In this document: piece after piece, positions 8,592 to 16,626 of the stretch
How the letters are laid out: every line of letters begins with the position of its first letter
Position numbering within the stretch: position 1 is the stretch's first letter
NCBI GenBank assembly: GCA_949286165.1
Contig: CASDZK010000062.1
Span: 24,042-88,041 of the forward strand
From: an uncultured Alistipes sp.
GTDB taxonomy: Bacteria > Bacteroidota > Bacteroidia > Bacteroidales > Rikenellaceae
DNA: 64,000 bases
Direction: 5' to 3'
Made by a program: the position numbers and the translations under genes
The notes under the pieces: generated by a model
What the model saw: only the letters and a program-made list of their open reading frames with translations
The model's database searches: none
Told to the model about the DNA's origin: nothing

Positions 8592-9743
8592 ATGGCCAGG
8601 ACAGCATTGATTACGGGCATAACGGGGCAAGACGGAGCTTATCTTGCGGAATATTTGGTAAAGCAGGGGTATGTCGTGCATGGCATTAAACGGCGCAGCT
8701 CGTCGTTCAATACCGACCGCATCGACCATCTTTATCAGGATCCTCATACGGAAAACCGGAATCTCATCCTGCATTACGGGGATATGACCGACAGTCTGAA
8801 TCTGACGAGGATTATCGCGGATGTCCGGCCGGATGAAATATACAATTTGGCGGCTCAGAGTCATGTGAAGGTCAGTTTCGATACGCCGGAATATACGGCC
8901 AATGTGGACGGTTTGGGGGCGTTGCGTATTCTGGAGGCGGTGCGGATGTTGGGTAGGGTATCGAAAACGCGCGTCTATCAGGCTTCCACTTCCGAGTTGT
9001 ACGGATTGGTGCAGGAAGTCCCCCAAAATGAAAAAACGCCGTTTTATCCCCGCAGTCCGTATGCCGTGGCGAAATTGTACGCCTATTGGATTGCGGTAAA
9101 TTACCGGGAGGCGTACGGCATGCACGTCAGTAACGGCATTTTGTTCAATCATGAATCCCCTGTGCGCGGAGAAACTTTCGTGACCCGGAAAATTACGAGG
9201 GCCGTCAGCAAAATCGTTTTGTCCAATCAGCGCGAGCTTTATTTGGGCAATTTGTCCGCGAAACGGGATTGGGGGCATGCCAAGGATTATGTCCGGGCCA
9301 TGCATTTGATATTGCAACAGGATAAACCTTCCGATTACGTGATCGCTACCGGCGTAACGACGTCGGTTCGCGAATTCGTGCGGTTGGCTTTTGCTGCCGT
9401 GGGGGTCGAAGTTTCGTTTCGCGGCGAGGGGCTAGAAGAGGAAGCCGTTGTTACGGCTGTGGATAAAGAGGTATTTTGCCGGAAAGTTTCTTCGGAAGCC
9501 TATGACAAATTCGTAAAGCGCGTAGGAGAAAAAGTGGTGGGCGTGGACTCGAACTATTTCCGGCCTACCGAAGTGGATCTGCTGATCGGCGACCCGGCTA
9601 AGTCGCAGACCGTGTTGGGTTGGAAACCGGAATACGACCTGCATGCTTTGGTGGAAGATATGATGTCCGGCGATATCAAGTTGATGAAGAAGGAGGATTA
9701 CCTGCTGAAAGGGGGACATCGGGTGCTGAATTATTTCGAATGA
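8592..9743 (+). CDS. gmd: GDP-mannose 4,6-dehydratase
   Basis: This 383-residue enzyme converts GDP-mannose to GDP-4-dehydro-6-deoxymannose, the first step to GDP-L-fucose. It is an extended SDR protein with the NAD(P)-binding motif [15 protein letters not shown] at the N-terminus, the active-site [10 protein letters not shown] (YxxxK) with an STSELYG serine/threonine region, and the GDP-sugar segment [17 protein letters not shown] chose the ATG at 8592 because it places the Rossmann motif at the usual position; an in-frame upstream ATG at 8559 would add 11 unusual residues. The stop overlaps the start of fcl. Fucosylated surface glycans are the likely end use, as in other Bacteroidales. Confidence 0.96.
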   Translation: MARTALITGITGQDGAYLAEYLVKQGYVVHGIKRRSSSFNTDRIDHLYQDPHTENRNLILHYGDMTDSLNLTRIIADVRPDEIYNLAAQSHVKVSFDTPEYTANVDGLGALRILEAVRMLGRVSKTRVYQASTSELYGLVQEVPQNEKTPFYPRSPYAVAKLYAYWIAVNYREAYGMHVSNGILFNHESPVRGETFVTRKITRAVSKIVLSNQRELYLGNLSAKRDWGHAKDYVRAMHLILQQDKPSDYVIATGVTTSVREFVRLAFAAVGVEVSFRGEGLEEEAVVTAVDKEVFCRKVSSEAYDKFVKRVGEKVVGVDSNYFRPTEVDLLIGDPAKSQTVLGWKPEYDLHALVEDMMSGDIKLMKKEDYLLKGGHRVLNYFE

Positions 9744-10795
9744 TGGAAAAAGAGGCGAAGATATATGTTGCCGGGCATAACGGCATGGTGGGATCGGCCA
9801 TTTGCCGAAACCTGAAAAAAAGGGGGTTCGAAAACCTGCTGCTTCGGTCCCATGCCGAATTGGACCTGACCCGGCAGGCGGAAACGGAACGTTTTTTCGA
9901 CCGGAACCGTCCCGATTATGTTTTTCTGGCGGCCGCCAAAGTAGGCGGTATCGGGGCCAATTCCCGCTATCGAGGGGAGTTTATTTATGAAAATCTGGCG
10001 TTGCAGACGCATGTGATCGATGCGGCGTACCGGTACGGCGTTCGCAAACTGGTGTTTCTGGGGTCGTCCTGCATTTATCCGCGGATGGCTCCGCAGCCTA
10101 TTCCGGAAGAGGCTTTGTTGACAGGACCGCTGGAAGAGACCAACGAACCGTACGCCGTGGCCAAAATCGCCGGGATGAAAATGTGCGAGGCTTACCGGGC
10201 GCAATACGGTTGTAATTTCGTTTCGGTCATGCCGACCAATCTGTACGGTCCGAACGATAATTACGATTTGGAAACCAGCCATGTATTGCCTGCCTTGATC
10301 CGTAAGATGCATTTGGGAAAGTTGCTGGCGGCGCGTGACGAAGCCGGACTGCGGAAGGACTTGAACGCACGGCCCGTGCGGGGGATAACGGGAGAACATT
10401 CCTATTCCGAAATAACGGAGACGTTGGCGGGGTTCGGCATTCTGCCGGGACAGGTCACGCTTTGGGGAACGGGGGCTCCGCTGCGGGAATTTCTGCATGC
10501 CGACGATATGGCCGATGCGACGGTATTTGTCATGCAGTATTACGATGCTCCGGAAGGAACCAATACGCATGTCAATATAGGCAGCGGGCAGGAACTTTCC
10601 ATTCGGGAACTGGCCCGTATCGTCCAGGAAAGCGTCTCGTATGCGGGCCGGGTCGTTTGGGACGGTTCCAAACCGGACGGCACGCCGCGCAAATGGATGG
10701 ATAACGCCCGGTTGACGGCTATGGGATGGAAGCCTTCCATCGCGTTGGCGGACGGTATCGCCGCCGTGTACGCCCGTTATGCGGCGATGTTGTAA
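9740..10795 (+). CDS. fcl: GDP-L-fucose synthase
   Basis: This 351-residue epimerase/reductase completes GDP-L-fucose synthesis from the product of gmd. It shows the SDR motif [12 protein letters not shown], the [22 protein letters not shown] signature in which the catalytic Ser and Cys lie, [16 protein letters not shown] (YxxxK), and the [20 protein letters not shown] substrate region. The start is one of two adjacent ATGs (9740 or 9743) overlapping the gmd stop, so translation is probably coupled. A central segment (about residues 205-235, [20 protein letters not shown]) matches the insert seen in the Bacteroidetes enzyme. Confidence 0.95.
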   Translation: MMEKEAKIYVAGHNGMVGSAICRNLKKRGFENLLLRSHAELDLTRQAETERFFDRNRPDYVFLAAAKVGGIGANSRYRGEFIYENLALQTHVIDAAYRYGVRKLVFLGSSCIYPRMAPQPIPEEALLTGPLEETNEPYAVAKIAGMKMCEAYRAQYGCNFVSVMPTNLYGPNDNYDLETSHVLPALIRKMHLGKLLAARDEAGLRKDLNARPVRGITGEHSYSEITETLAGFGILPGQVTLWGTGAPLREFLHADDMADATVFVMQYYDAPEGTNTHVNIGSGQELSIRELARIVQESVSYAGRVVWDGSKPDGTPRKWMDNARLTAMGWKPSIALADGIAAVYARYAAML

Positions 10796-10800
10796 CTTTG
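10793..10800 (+). promoter_or_regulatory. Possible -7 element before the pcrA/uvrD gene
   Basis: TAACTTTG fits TAnnTTTG and overlaps the fcl stop codon. No clear -33 TTTG is present. The leader that follows has a small stem (GTCCGG/CCGGAC, 10817-10833) and a 15-codon open frame (10804-10851) ending just before the GTG start. Confidence 0.35.
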
Positions 10801-10854
10801 ATTATGAACCGAGGAGGTCCGGGAAAGCCGGACTACTGTATAACCGATTGAAAC

Positions 10855-13254
10855 GTGTCTGAATTTTTATCGCAGTTGAGCGATGTGCAGCGTGCCGCTG
10901 CCGAAAATTATGACGGCCCTACGCTGATCGTGGCCGGAGCCGGATCGGGCAAGACGAGGGTGCTTACGGCCCGTATCGCGTATATGATAAGCCGGGGCGT
11001 CCCGCCCTATACCGTTTTGGCGCTTACCTTTACCAATAAGGCAGCGGGAGAGATGCGCGAACGTATTTCCAAAGTCGTGGGACCCGAACTGGCCCGAAAG
11101 ATCTGGATGGGAACTTTCCATTCCGTTTTCTCCCGTTTTTTGCGGGCCGAGGCCGAAAAACTCGGTTTTACGGGGAATTTTACCATTTACGAAACTTCCG
11201 ATTCCCGAAATTTGGTAAAAACTATTATCAAGGAGATGAATCTGAATGACGACCGGTATAAACCGAAGGATATTTTCTCCCGGATTTCATTCCAGAAAAA
11301 TAATTTGGTAACGCCGCAGATGTATCTCTCCTCCGCTACACTGTTGGCGGAAGACCGGGAAGCGGGGAGGGACCGGTTCGGGGATGTTTATCGGGAATAT
11401 ATGGTGCGTTGCCGTAGAAACAATGCCATGGATTTCGACGATCTGTTGTTGTACACCAATATTTTGTTGAGGGATTTTCCGGAGGCGGTGGAAAAATACC
11501 AACATCAGTTTCGGTATATTTTAGTGGACGAGTACCAGGATACGAACCGGTCGCAATACCTGATCGTTAAGAAATTGGCCGAAGTCCACCAGAATATTTG
11601 TGTAGTGGGGGACGACGCCCAAAGCATTTATTCGTTCCGCGGGGCTAAGATCGAGAATATTCTGCGGTTCCAGACCGATTATCCTTCGGCGCGGGTTTAT
11701 CCGCTGGAGCAAAATTACCGTTCTACCCAAACCATTGTCAATGCCGCCAATTCCGTAATTGACCGGAATGAAAACAGAATTCGTAAAAAATCGTTTTCCC
11801 GGAACGAACTCGGCGATAAGATACAGTTGATCCGGGCATATACGGAGCGCGAAGAGGCGATCGCGGTGGTATCGGGAATTAAACGGACATTGCAGGAAGA
11901 CACTGCTTGCTCTTTCGGGGATGTCGCCGTGTTGTACCGTACCAATTCGCAGTCCCGCGTGTTGGAAGACGTTTTGAAAAGCCGCCAGATACCGTACCGT
12001 ATTTACGGAGGCATCTCTTTTTATCAGCGGGCCGAAATCAAACACGTGCTGGCCTATGCCCGGTTGTTGGTCAATTCGGATGACGATGAGGCACTTATGC
12101 GCATTATCAATGTCCCTGCCCGGGGAATCGGGGATACTACGGTCGGGAAGATAGCCGCTTATGCTGCCGGCCATTCGGCCAGCATGTGGCGTTCTATGGA
12201 GGATGGCGTCAAACAGGACATGCAACTTCGCGGAGGAGCCGTCGTGAACAAATTGACCGCTTTTATCCGGTTGATCCGGACCTTGAAGGAGTATAGCGCG
12301 CAGCATAACGTGTATGAGACGCTTTATGAGATCGTAACGGCTTCCGGTTTGTTGGGATCTTATAAAAATGCCCGGACGCCGGAGGCGGAATCTGCCTGCC
12401 AGAATATAGAGGAGTTGTTGAATTCTACCAAACAGGTTATCGACGACCGTATGCGGGCCGGAGAGCCTTTGCCCGTATTGGAGGAGTGGTTGCAGGAGAT
12501 AACCCTGCTGACCGACGAACAGGAAGAAGGTGGCGGAACCGAAAAAAGCGAGGTCTCTTTAATGACGGTGCATTCGGCTAAGGGATTGGAATATAAATAC
12601 ATCTATATCGTCGGGATGGAAGAGGGGGTTTTCCCCGGACAGCGGACCGCGGAAACGCAGGAAGCGCTTGAAGAGGAACGCCGCCTTTTTTATGTGGCCA
12701 TTACCCGGGCCATATCCCGCCTCAGCATCTCTTTTTGTTTGAGCCGCTACCGTTGGGGAACTACCGTGAACAGTATGCCCAGCCGATTTTTGAAAGAGGT
12801 GGATAAGCAGTATCTTTCGGATCCGGAACTGTTGGAGTCCGGTCGGACCGTTGCGGATGAACCGGAAGAGGAATCCCGCGGGCGGCATGTCTCTTCCCGG
12901 CCGGTCGAGACGCCGATGTGGAGAAAACGTCCTTTTCCTGCCGAGAAGGAAACCTCGGTCGCGGGGAACCGCTTTTCTTCCGCAAATCCTGGGTTGGAAC
13001 GGCGAATCGCCTCTTTGCGGAAACTGCCTCCCGTTTCCCGGGGAGGAGGAAAACCGGGATCGGGGAACGATACTCTTGTGTCGGCCGATCGCATTCGTAC
13101 GGGCAGCGTCGTGGAACACGATACTTTCGGACGGGGCGTCGTAACGGCGGTCGATCGTACGGTTGCCGATGTGAAATTGGAAGTTTGTTTCGACGGGGCG
13201 GGGCCTAAAAAGCTGTTACTCCGTTTCGCCCGTCTTCGAATCTTGGAAGAGTGA
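10855..13254 (+). CDS. pcrA: UvrD/PcrA-family superfamily 1 DNA helicase
   Basis: This 799-residue ATP-driven 3'-5' DNA helicase acts in repair and replication. Visible motifs in order are Walker A AGAGSGKT (27-34), TFTNKAAGEMRER (motif Ia), LVDEYQDTN (motif II), VVGDDAQSIYSFRGA (III), LEQNYRST (IV), TVHSAKGLEYKYI (V) and YVAITRA (VI). A Pro/Arg-rich linker and a C-terminal tudor-like segment (about 740-799: GSVVEHDTFGRGVV) follow, as in PcrA. The start is GTG at 10855: an in-frame TGA lies two codons upstream and the helicase N-terminus begins at once. Its 3' end overlaps the 3' end of the convergent nuclease-like gene by 39 bases. Confidence 0.93.
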   Translation: MSEFLSQLSDVQRAAAENYDGPTLIVAGAGSGKTRVLTARIAYMISRGVPPYTVLALTFTNKAAGEMRERISKVVGPELARKIWMGTFHSVFSRFLRAEAEKLGFTGNFTIYETSDSRNLVKTIIKEMNLNDDRYKPKDIFSRISFQKNNLVTPQMYLSSATLLAEDREAGRDRFGDVYREYMVRCRRNNAMDFDDLLLYTNILLRDFPEAVEKYQHQFRYILVDEYQDTNRSQYLIVKKLAEVHQNICVVGDDAQSIYSFRGAKIENILRFQTDYPSARVYPLEQNYRSTQTIVNAANSVIDRNENRIRKKSFSRNELGDKIQLIRAYTEREEAIAVVSGIKRTLQEDTACSFGDVAVLYRTNSQSRVLEDVLKSRQIPYRIYGGISFYQRAEIKHVLAYARLLVNSDDDEALMRIINVPARGIGDTTVGKIAAYAAGHSASMWRSMEDGVKQDMQLRGGAVVNKLTAFIRLIRTLKEYSAQHNVYETLYEIVTASGLLGSYKNARTPEAESACQNIEELLNSTKQVIDDRMRAGEPLPVLEEWLQEITLLTDEQEEGGGTEKSEVSLMTVHSAKGLEYKYIYIVGMEEGVFPGQRTAETQEALEEERRLFYVAITRAISRLSISFCLSRYRWGTTVNSMPSRFLKEVDKQYLSDPELLESGRTVADEPEEESRGRHVSSRPVETPMWRKRPFPAEKETSVAGNRFSSANPGLERRIASLRKLPPVSRGGGKPGSGNDTLVSADRIRTGSVVEHDTFGRGVVTAVDRTVADVKLEVCFDGAGPKKLLLRFARLRILEE

Positions 13255-13680
13255 GCATAACGTTTCGTAATCCGGGAATTCCGCCAGCCTGTCGTACCGG
13301 ACGAAATCCCGGGTCCGCAGGCAGTAGTTGTTGACGGAATTGCTGACGGCGATGTAAGGGGCCCGGATATGACCGTTGTAACGGGCGATCTGACGGAAAG
13401 TCTCGTCCGTTATCTTTATATGCGCCGCCTTGCATTCGACGATCATGAGCGGGCGGGCGTTCCGGTCGAACACCACGATATCGGCGCGCTGTTTTTTTCC
13501 GTTTTCGAAAACGAAAGGATATTCTACGGCGATATGGGCCGCGGAGTACCCTTTCCGGACCGTCAGAAACGACAGAAACAGTTGCCGGACGTGTTCTTCG
13601 GGCGTGTAGGCCACCCATTTTCTTCTCACGGGATCGAATACTTCCCGGTCTCCTGCGTGGTTTTTGCGGATTTTCAACAT
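13216..13680 (-). CDS. Small PD-(D/E)XK protein with type I restriction HsdR N-terminal-like domain
   Basis: This 154-residue protein consists only of the HSDR_N nuclease-like fold. The key residues are visible: Asp67 in RADIVVFD and Glu82-Cys-Lys84 in MIVECKA, giving the D...ExK core, followed by QIARYN, the QxxxY-like motif of RecB-type nucleases. No helicase or methylase partner is nearby, so it is not a restriction system. Stand-alone proteins of this type are widespread in Bacteroidetes genomes, with unknown function. It follows the ROK regulator by 21 bases on the same strand and overlaps the pcrA end tail to tail. Confidence 0.72.
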   Translation of the reverse strand: MLKIRKNHAGDREVFDPVRRKWVAYTPEEHVRQLFLSFLTVRKGYSAAHIAVEYPFVFENGKKQRADIVVFDRNARPLMIVECKAAHIKITDETFRQIARYNGHIRAPYIAVSNSVNNYCLRTRDFVRYDRLAEFPDYETLCSLFQDSKTGETE

Positions 13681-13701
13681 GCCGTGAATGATCGGGGTTC
13701 G

Positions 13702-14919
13702 TCAGATAATGCCCAATATCCGGCTGCGGGTAAGCATGCAGGCTCCGATAATGCCGGCCCTGCGTCCTAAAGCCGATATTTTGATTTCCGTGTCGCTATT
13801 GACCAGATTCAGGGAGTTTTTCTTGATGGCCGTTGTCAGCGGCAGCGACAAATATTGTCCGGCCAAGGAGACGCATCCTCCCAGAACCAACAGTTCCGGA
13901 TTGAATATATTGATGAGCCCGGCGGTGTAGCGCCCCAGGTCGTTCGCCATTTTTTCCAGCAATTCGATGGCCAGCATATCTTCCTTTAGTACGGTGTCGA
14001 TGATATCCGAGAGTTGCACTTCGCCTTTGTCCAATTTGGCTTTCAGAGAGGTATTGGCGCCTTGCTTGTAACTTTCGATGAGTTTGCTTAATAAAGCGTG
14101 TCCCGATATTTCCGTTTCCAGGCATCCCCGTTTCCCGCAATAACATATTTTTTCATTGTTGAAAGTCAGGTGGTGTCCAATCTCTCCCGACAGACCGGAT
14201 TTTCCGTAATACAGTTTCCCGTCGATGACGATTCCCAGTCCGATTCCCCAGTCGAAGTTGATATACAGCATATTTCGGGCGTTTTTCGCTTCGCCGTGGA
14301 TTTGTTCGGCGTAGGTCATGGCCTTGGTGTCATTGTCTATGGTGGCGGGATAACCCGTTTTTTCCTCGATGATTTTGGCCAGCGGTTTTCCCAGAAAATC
14401 GAAATAGGTAAAACTTTCGCCGGTTACGTGATTGACTCTTCCCGGAAGGTTCAATCCTACGCTGATGATTTTTTCTTTGGCGATGGGCTGTTCGGCGATG
14501 AAACGGGTGGTTTCCCGGCAGACGAAATCGATCATTTCTTTCGAGTTTTCCAACGGTTGGTCGAGATGGCGGATTTCTTCGGGGACTTTTCCGTTGAAAT
14601 CGATGAAGGCGATGTCGGTCCCGTCGTGCCGGATATCTACGCCGACAAAATATCCCGCTTCGGGATTCAATCCGAATGCGTTGGGTTTTCGTCCTCCGTT
14701 GGTGTTTTGTTTTCCGAAGTCGATGACGAACCCTTCTTCCATGAGTTCCGAGATGAATTTGGTGGTGGTCGGAACGCTGAGATTCAAATTGTTCCCCAAT
14801 TCAGAAATCGTGCTGCATCCATTATTGATCAAATGTCTGATTAATTGTTTTTTAATGGATGTGTTTTTGGAATTCGATTCCGAGGCGTTGTTTAAAAAGT
14901 TTTGTTTTATGTTTGCCAT
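13702..14919 (-). CDS. ROK-family transcriptional regulator (NagC/XylR-like)
   Basis: This 405-residue protein has an N-terminal winged helix-turn-helix (about residues 22-75: IKKQLIRHLINNGCSTISELGNNL and following) and a C-terminal ROK sugar-kinase-like domain. The domain shows SGEIGHH and the zinc-binding CYCGKRGCLE motif that marks ROK proteins. It probably represses sugar-use genes and responds to a sugar or sugar phosphate. The divergent neighbour is malic enzyme; inverted repeats in the 288-base gap could be its operator, but this is inference. The HTH argues for a regulator rather than a free glucokinase. Confidence 0.87.
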   Translation of the reverse strand: MANIKQNFLNNASESNSKNTSIKKQLIRHLINNGCSTISELGNNLNLSVPTTTKFISELMEEGFVIDFGKQNTNGGRKPNAFGLNPEAGYFVGVDIRHDGTDIAFIDFNGKVPEEIRHLDQPLENSKEMIDFVCRETTRFIAEQPIAKEKIISVGLNLPGRVNHVTGESFTYFDFLGKPLAKIIEEKTGYPATIDNDTKAMTYAEQIHGEAKNARNMLYINFDWGIGLGIVIDGKLYYGKSGLSGEIGHHLTFNNEKICYCGKRGCLETEISGHALLSKLIESYKQGANTSLKAKLDKGEVQLSDIIDTVLKEDMLAIELLEKMANDLGRYTAGLINIFNPELLVLGGCVSLAGQYLSLPLTTAIKKNSLNLVNSDTEIKISALGRRAGIIGACMLTRSRILGII

Positions 14920-15134
14920 GTTTGTTAAAATAAGGTCCGGTATGTCAATTCGGAAATATGTTTATTTCATTTGATTGATATTTTGTACAAATATATAAAA
15001 TTAATGTGATATGATATTAATTTATTTAGAAAAATTAAATATATTGTGAAATATATTGAAATAGAACGGGATAAAACCGAGGAAATGGATTTGGCAAATC
15101 GGTAAAAGTTGGTTATCTTGCTTGGCGGAATCCG

Positions 15135-15185
15135 GTTTCATGCAACGGCAATGAAACAACGGCTTTTGCAACATGGTTTGCAAAA
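15135..15185 (+). promoter_or_regulatory. Two adjacent inverted repeats upstream of malic enzyme
   Basis: GTTTCAT/ATGAAAC (15135-15141 and 15151-15157, 9-base loop) is followed by TTTTGCAA/TTGCAAAA (15164-15171 and 15178-15185, 6-base loop). Both are perfect, and the second ends 22 bases before the malic enzyme ATG. They may be operator half-sites or leader stems in the gap shared with the ROK regulator. The rest of the 288-base gap is AT-rich. Confidence 0.45.
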
Positions 15186-15207
15186 AAAACAGTCAATATA
15201 AAAAGCA

Positions 15208-16491
15208 ATGAAAATGACGAAGAGAGAAGAATTTGAAGAAGAGGTATTGGAGTATCATCGAAATCCTTCCGGGAAGTTGAAAGTGGAACCGTCCAAACCG
15301 TACAATTCCCAGTATTATCTGTCTTTGGCTTATACGCCGGGAGTGGCTGTCCCCTGCCTGAAAATAGCGGAACGGCCCGAAGACGTTTACCGATATACGA
15401 CGAAAGGAAATCTGGTGGCGGTCGTATCGAACGGTACGGCCGTGTTGGGATTGGGAAATATAGGGCCTTTGGCTTCGAAGCCGGTAATGGAGGGCAAGGC
15501 CATGTTGTTTAAAGTATTGGCGGGTGTCGATGCGTTCGATATCGAGGTCGATGCGACGGATCCGGACCGGTTCGTGGAAGCGGTAAAAGCCATCGCCCCT
15601 ACCTTCGGAGGCATTAATTTGGAGGATATCAAAGCGCCGGAATGTTTTGAAATCGAACGGCGGCTGAAAGAGGAGCTGCAGATTCCGATCATGCACGACG
15701 ACCAGCACGGGACGGCGATTATTACTTCCGCCGCCTTGCTGAACGCGTTGGAACTGGCCGGCAAGCGGATCGAGGATATCCGGGTGGTTATCAACGGGGC
15801 CGGAGCCGCGGCTACGGCTTGCGCCAATTTGTATCTTGAACTGGGGGTGCGGAAAGAACATCTGGTCATGTGCGACAGCAAGGGCGTCATTTATGCGTCG
15901 CGTCCGGGCCTGACGCCTGAAAAACGCCGGTTCGCTTCGGATACGGAAGCGCGTACTTTGGCGGAAGCATTGGTCGGGGCCGATATGTTTTTAGGGGTTT
16001 CCAAAGCCGATGTCCTGAAACCCGACATGATTCGTTCCATGGCGGCGGATCCGATCGTTTTCGCCTTGGCGAATCCGAATCCGGAAATCACTTACGAGGC
16101 GGCCATGGATTCCCGTCCGGATATTATTTTGGCTACGGGGCGCAGCGATTATCCCAACCAGGTCAATAATGTTGCAGGTTTTCCGTATATTTTCCGCGGT
16201 GCGTTGGACGTATGGGCCACGACCATTAACGAGGAGATGAAACTGGCGGCGGCTTATGAAATCGCGGCTTTGGCGAAAGAGCCGGTAACGGATGAAGTCC
16301 GTCGGGCCTACAATGTCGAGGAGCTTTCGTTTTCCCGGCAATATATTATACCGAAACCGCTGGACGGACGTTTGATGACGCGGGTTTCCGCAGCGGTCGC
16401 CCGTGCCGCCATGGAGAGCGGAGTGGCCCGCAAGCCGATAGAGGATTGGGAAAGTTACGCGAACCGGTTGCAAACGATCCGGGGAAAATAA
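15208..16491 (+). CDS. NAD(P)-dependent malic enzyme, short form
   Basis: This 427-residue enzyme carries out oxidative decarboxylation of malate to pyruvate. Visible features are the substrate region [15 protein letters not shown], the Lys-containing [20 protein letters not shown], the metal-binding Glu/Asp of [20 protein letters not shown] and a Rossmann motif [18 protein letters not shown]. The length equals the bacterial short form; the phosphotransacetylase-like C-terminal half of MaeB is absent. The start is ATG at 15208, with an in-frame ATG two codons later as an alternative. It runs from a long AT-rich gap shared with the ROK regulator. A GC-rich hairpin lies just after its stop (16496-16526). 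Confidence 0.93.
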   Translation: MKMTKREEFEEEVLEYHRNPSGKLKVEPSKPYNSQYYLSLAYTPGVAVPCLKIAERPEDVYRYTTKGNLVAVVSNGTAVLGLGNIGPLASKPVMEGKAMLFKVLAGVDAFDIEVDATDPDRFVEAVKAIAPTFGGINLEDIKAPECFEIERRLKEELQIPIMHDDQHGTAIITSAALLNALELAGKRIEDIRVVINGAGAAATACANLYLELGVRKEHLVMCDSKGVIYASRPGLTPEKRRFASDTEARTLAEALVGADMFLGVSKADVLKPDMIRSMAADPIVFALANPNPEITYEAAMDSRPDIILATGRSDYPNQVNNVAGFPYIFRGALDVWATTINEEMKLAAAYEIAALAKEPVTDEVRRAYNVEELSFSRQYIIPKPLDGRLMTRVSAAVARAAMESGVARKPIEDWESYANRLQTIRGK

Positions 16492-16495
16492 ATCG

Positions 16496-16526
16496 CCGCC
16501 GCCGTTTCGTCAGGCCGGCGCGGCGG
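16496..16526. repeat. GC-rich hairpin after malic enzyme
   Basis: CCGCCGC (16496-16502) and GCGGCGG (16520-16526) form a 7-bp stem four bases after the malic enzyme stop. There is no T-run, so its role as a terminator is uncertain. Confidence 0.4.
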
Positions 16527-16574
16527 AGTTCGTTGCGACGATTGCGGCGGGAAACGTCCGAAGAAATTCTGGCG

Positions 16575-16605
16575 TTTCCTTCCTCCGTAAATTGTCGTAT
16601 ATTTG
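16575..16605 (+). promoter_or_regulatory. Promoter of the GH92 gene
   Basis: TTTC (16575-16578), a 19-base spacer and TATATTTG (16598-16605) match the Bacteroidetes consensus. Transcription would begin near 16611, which supports the ATG at 16627 rather than the in-frame codon at 16603. Confidence 0.65.
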
Positions 16606-16626
16606 CAGACTGAAATATTGATTGAA

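Noticed and set aside
13216..13680. A type I restriction-modification system
   Set aside because: Only an isolated HsdR_N-like domain is present; no HsdM, HsdS or helicase domain lies nearby.
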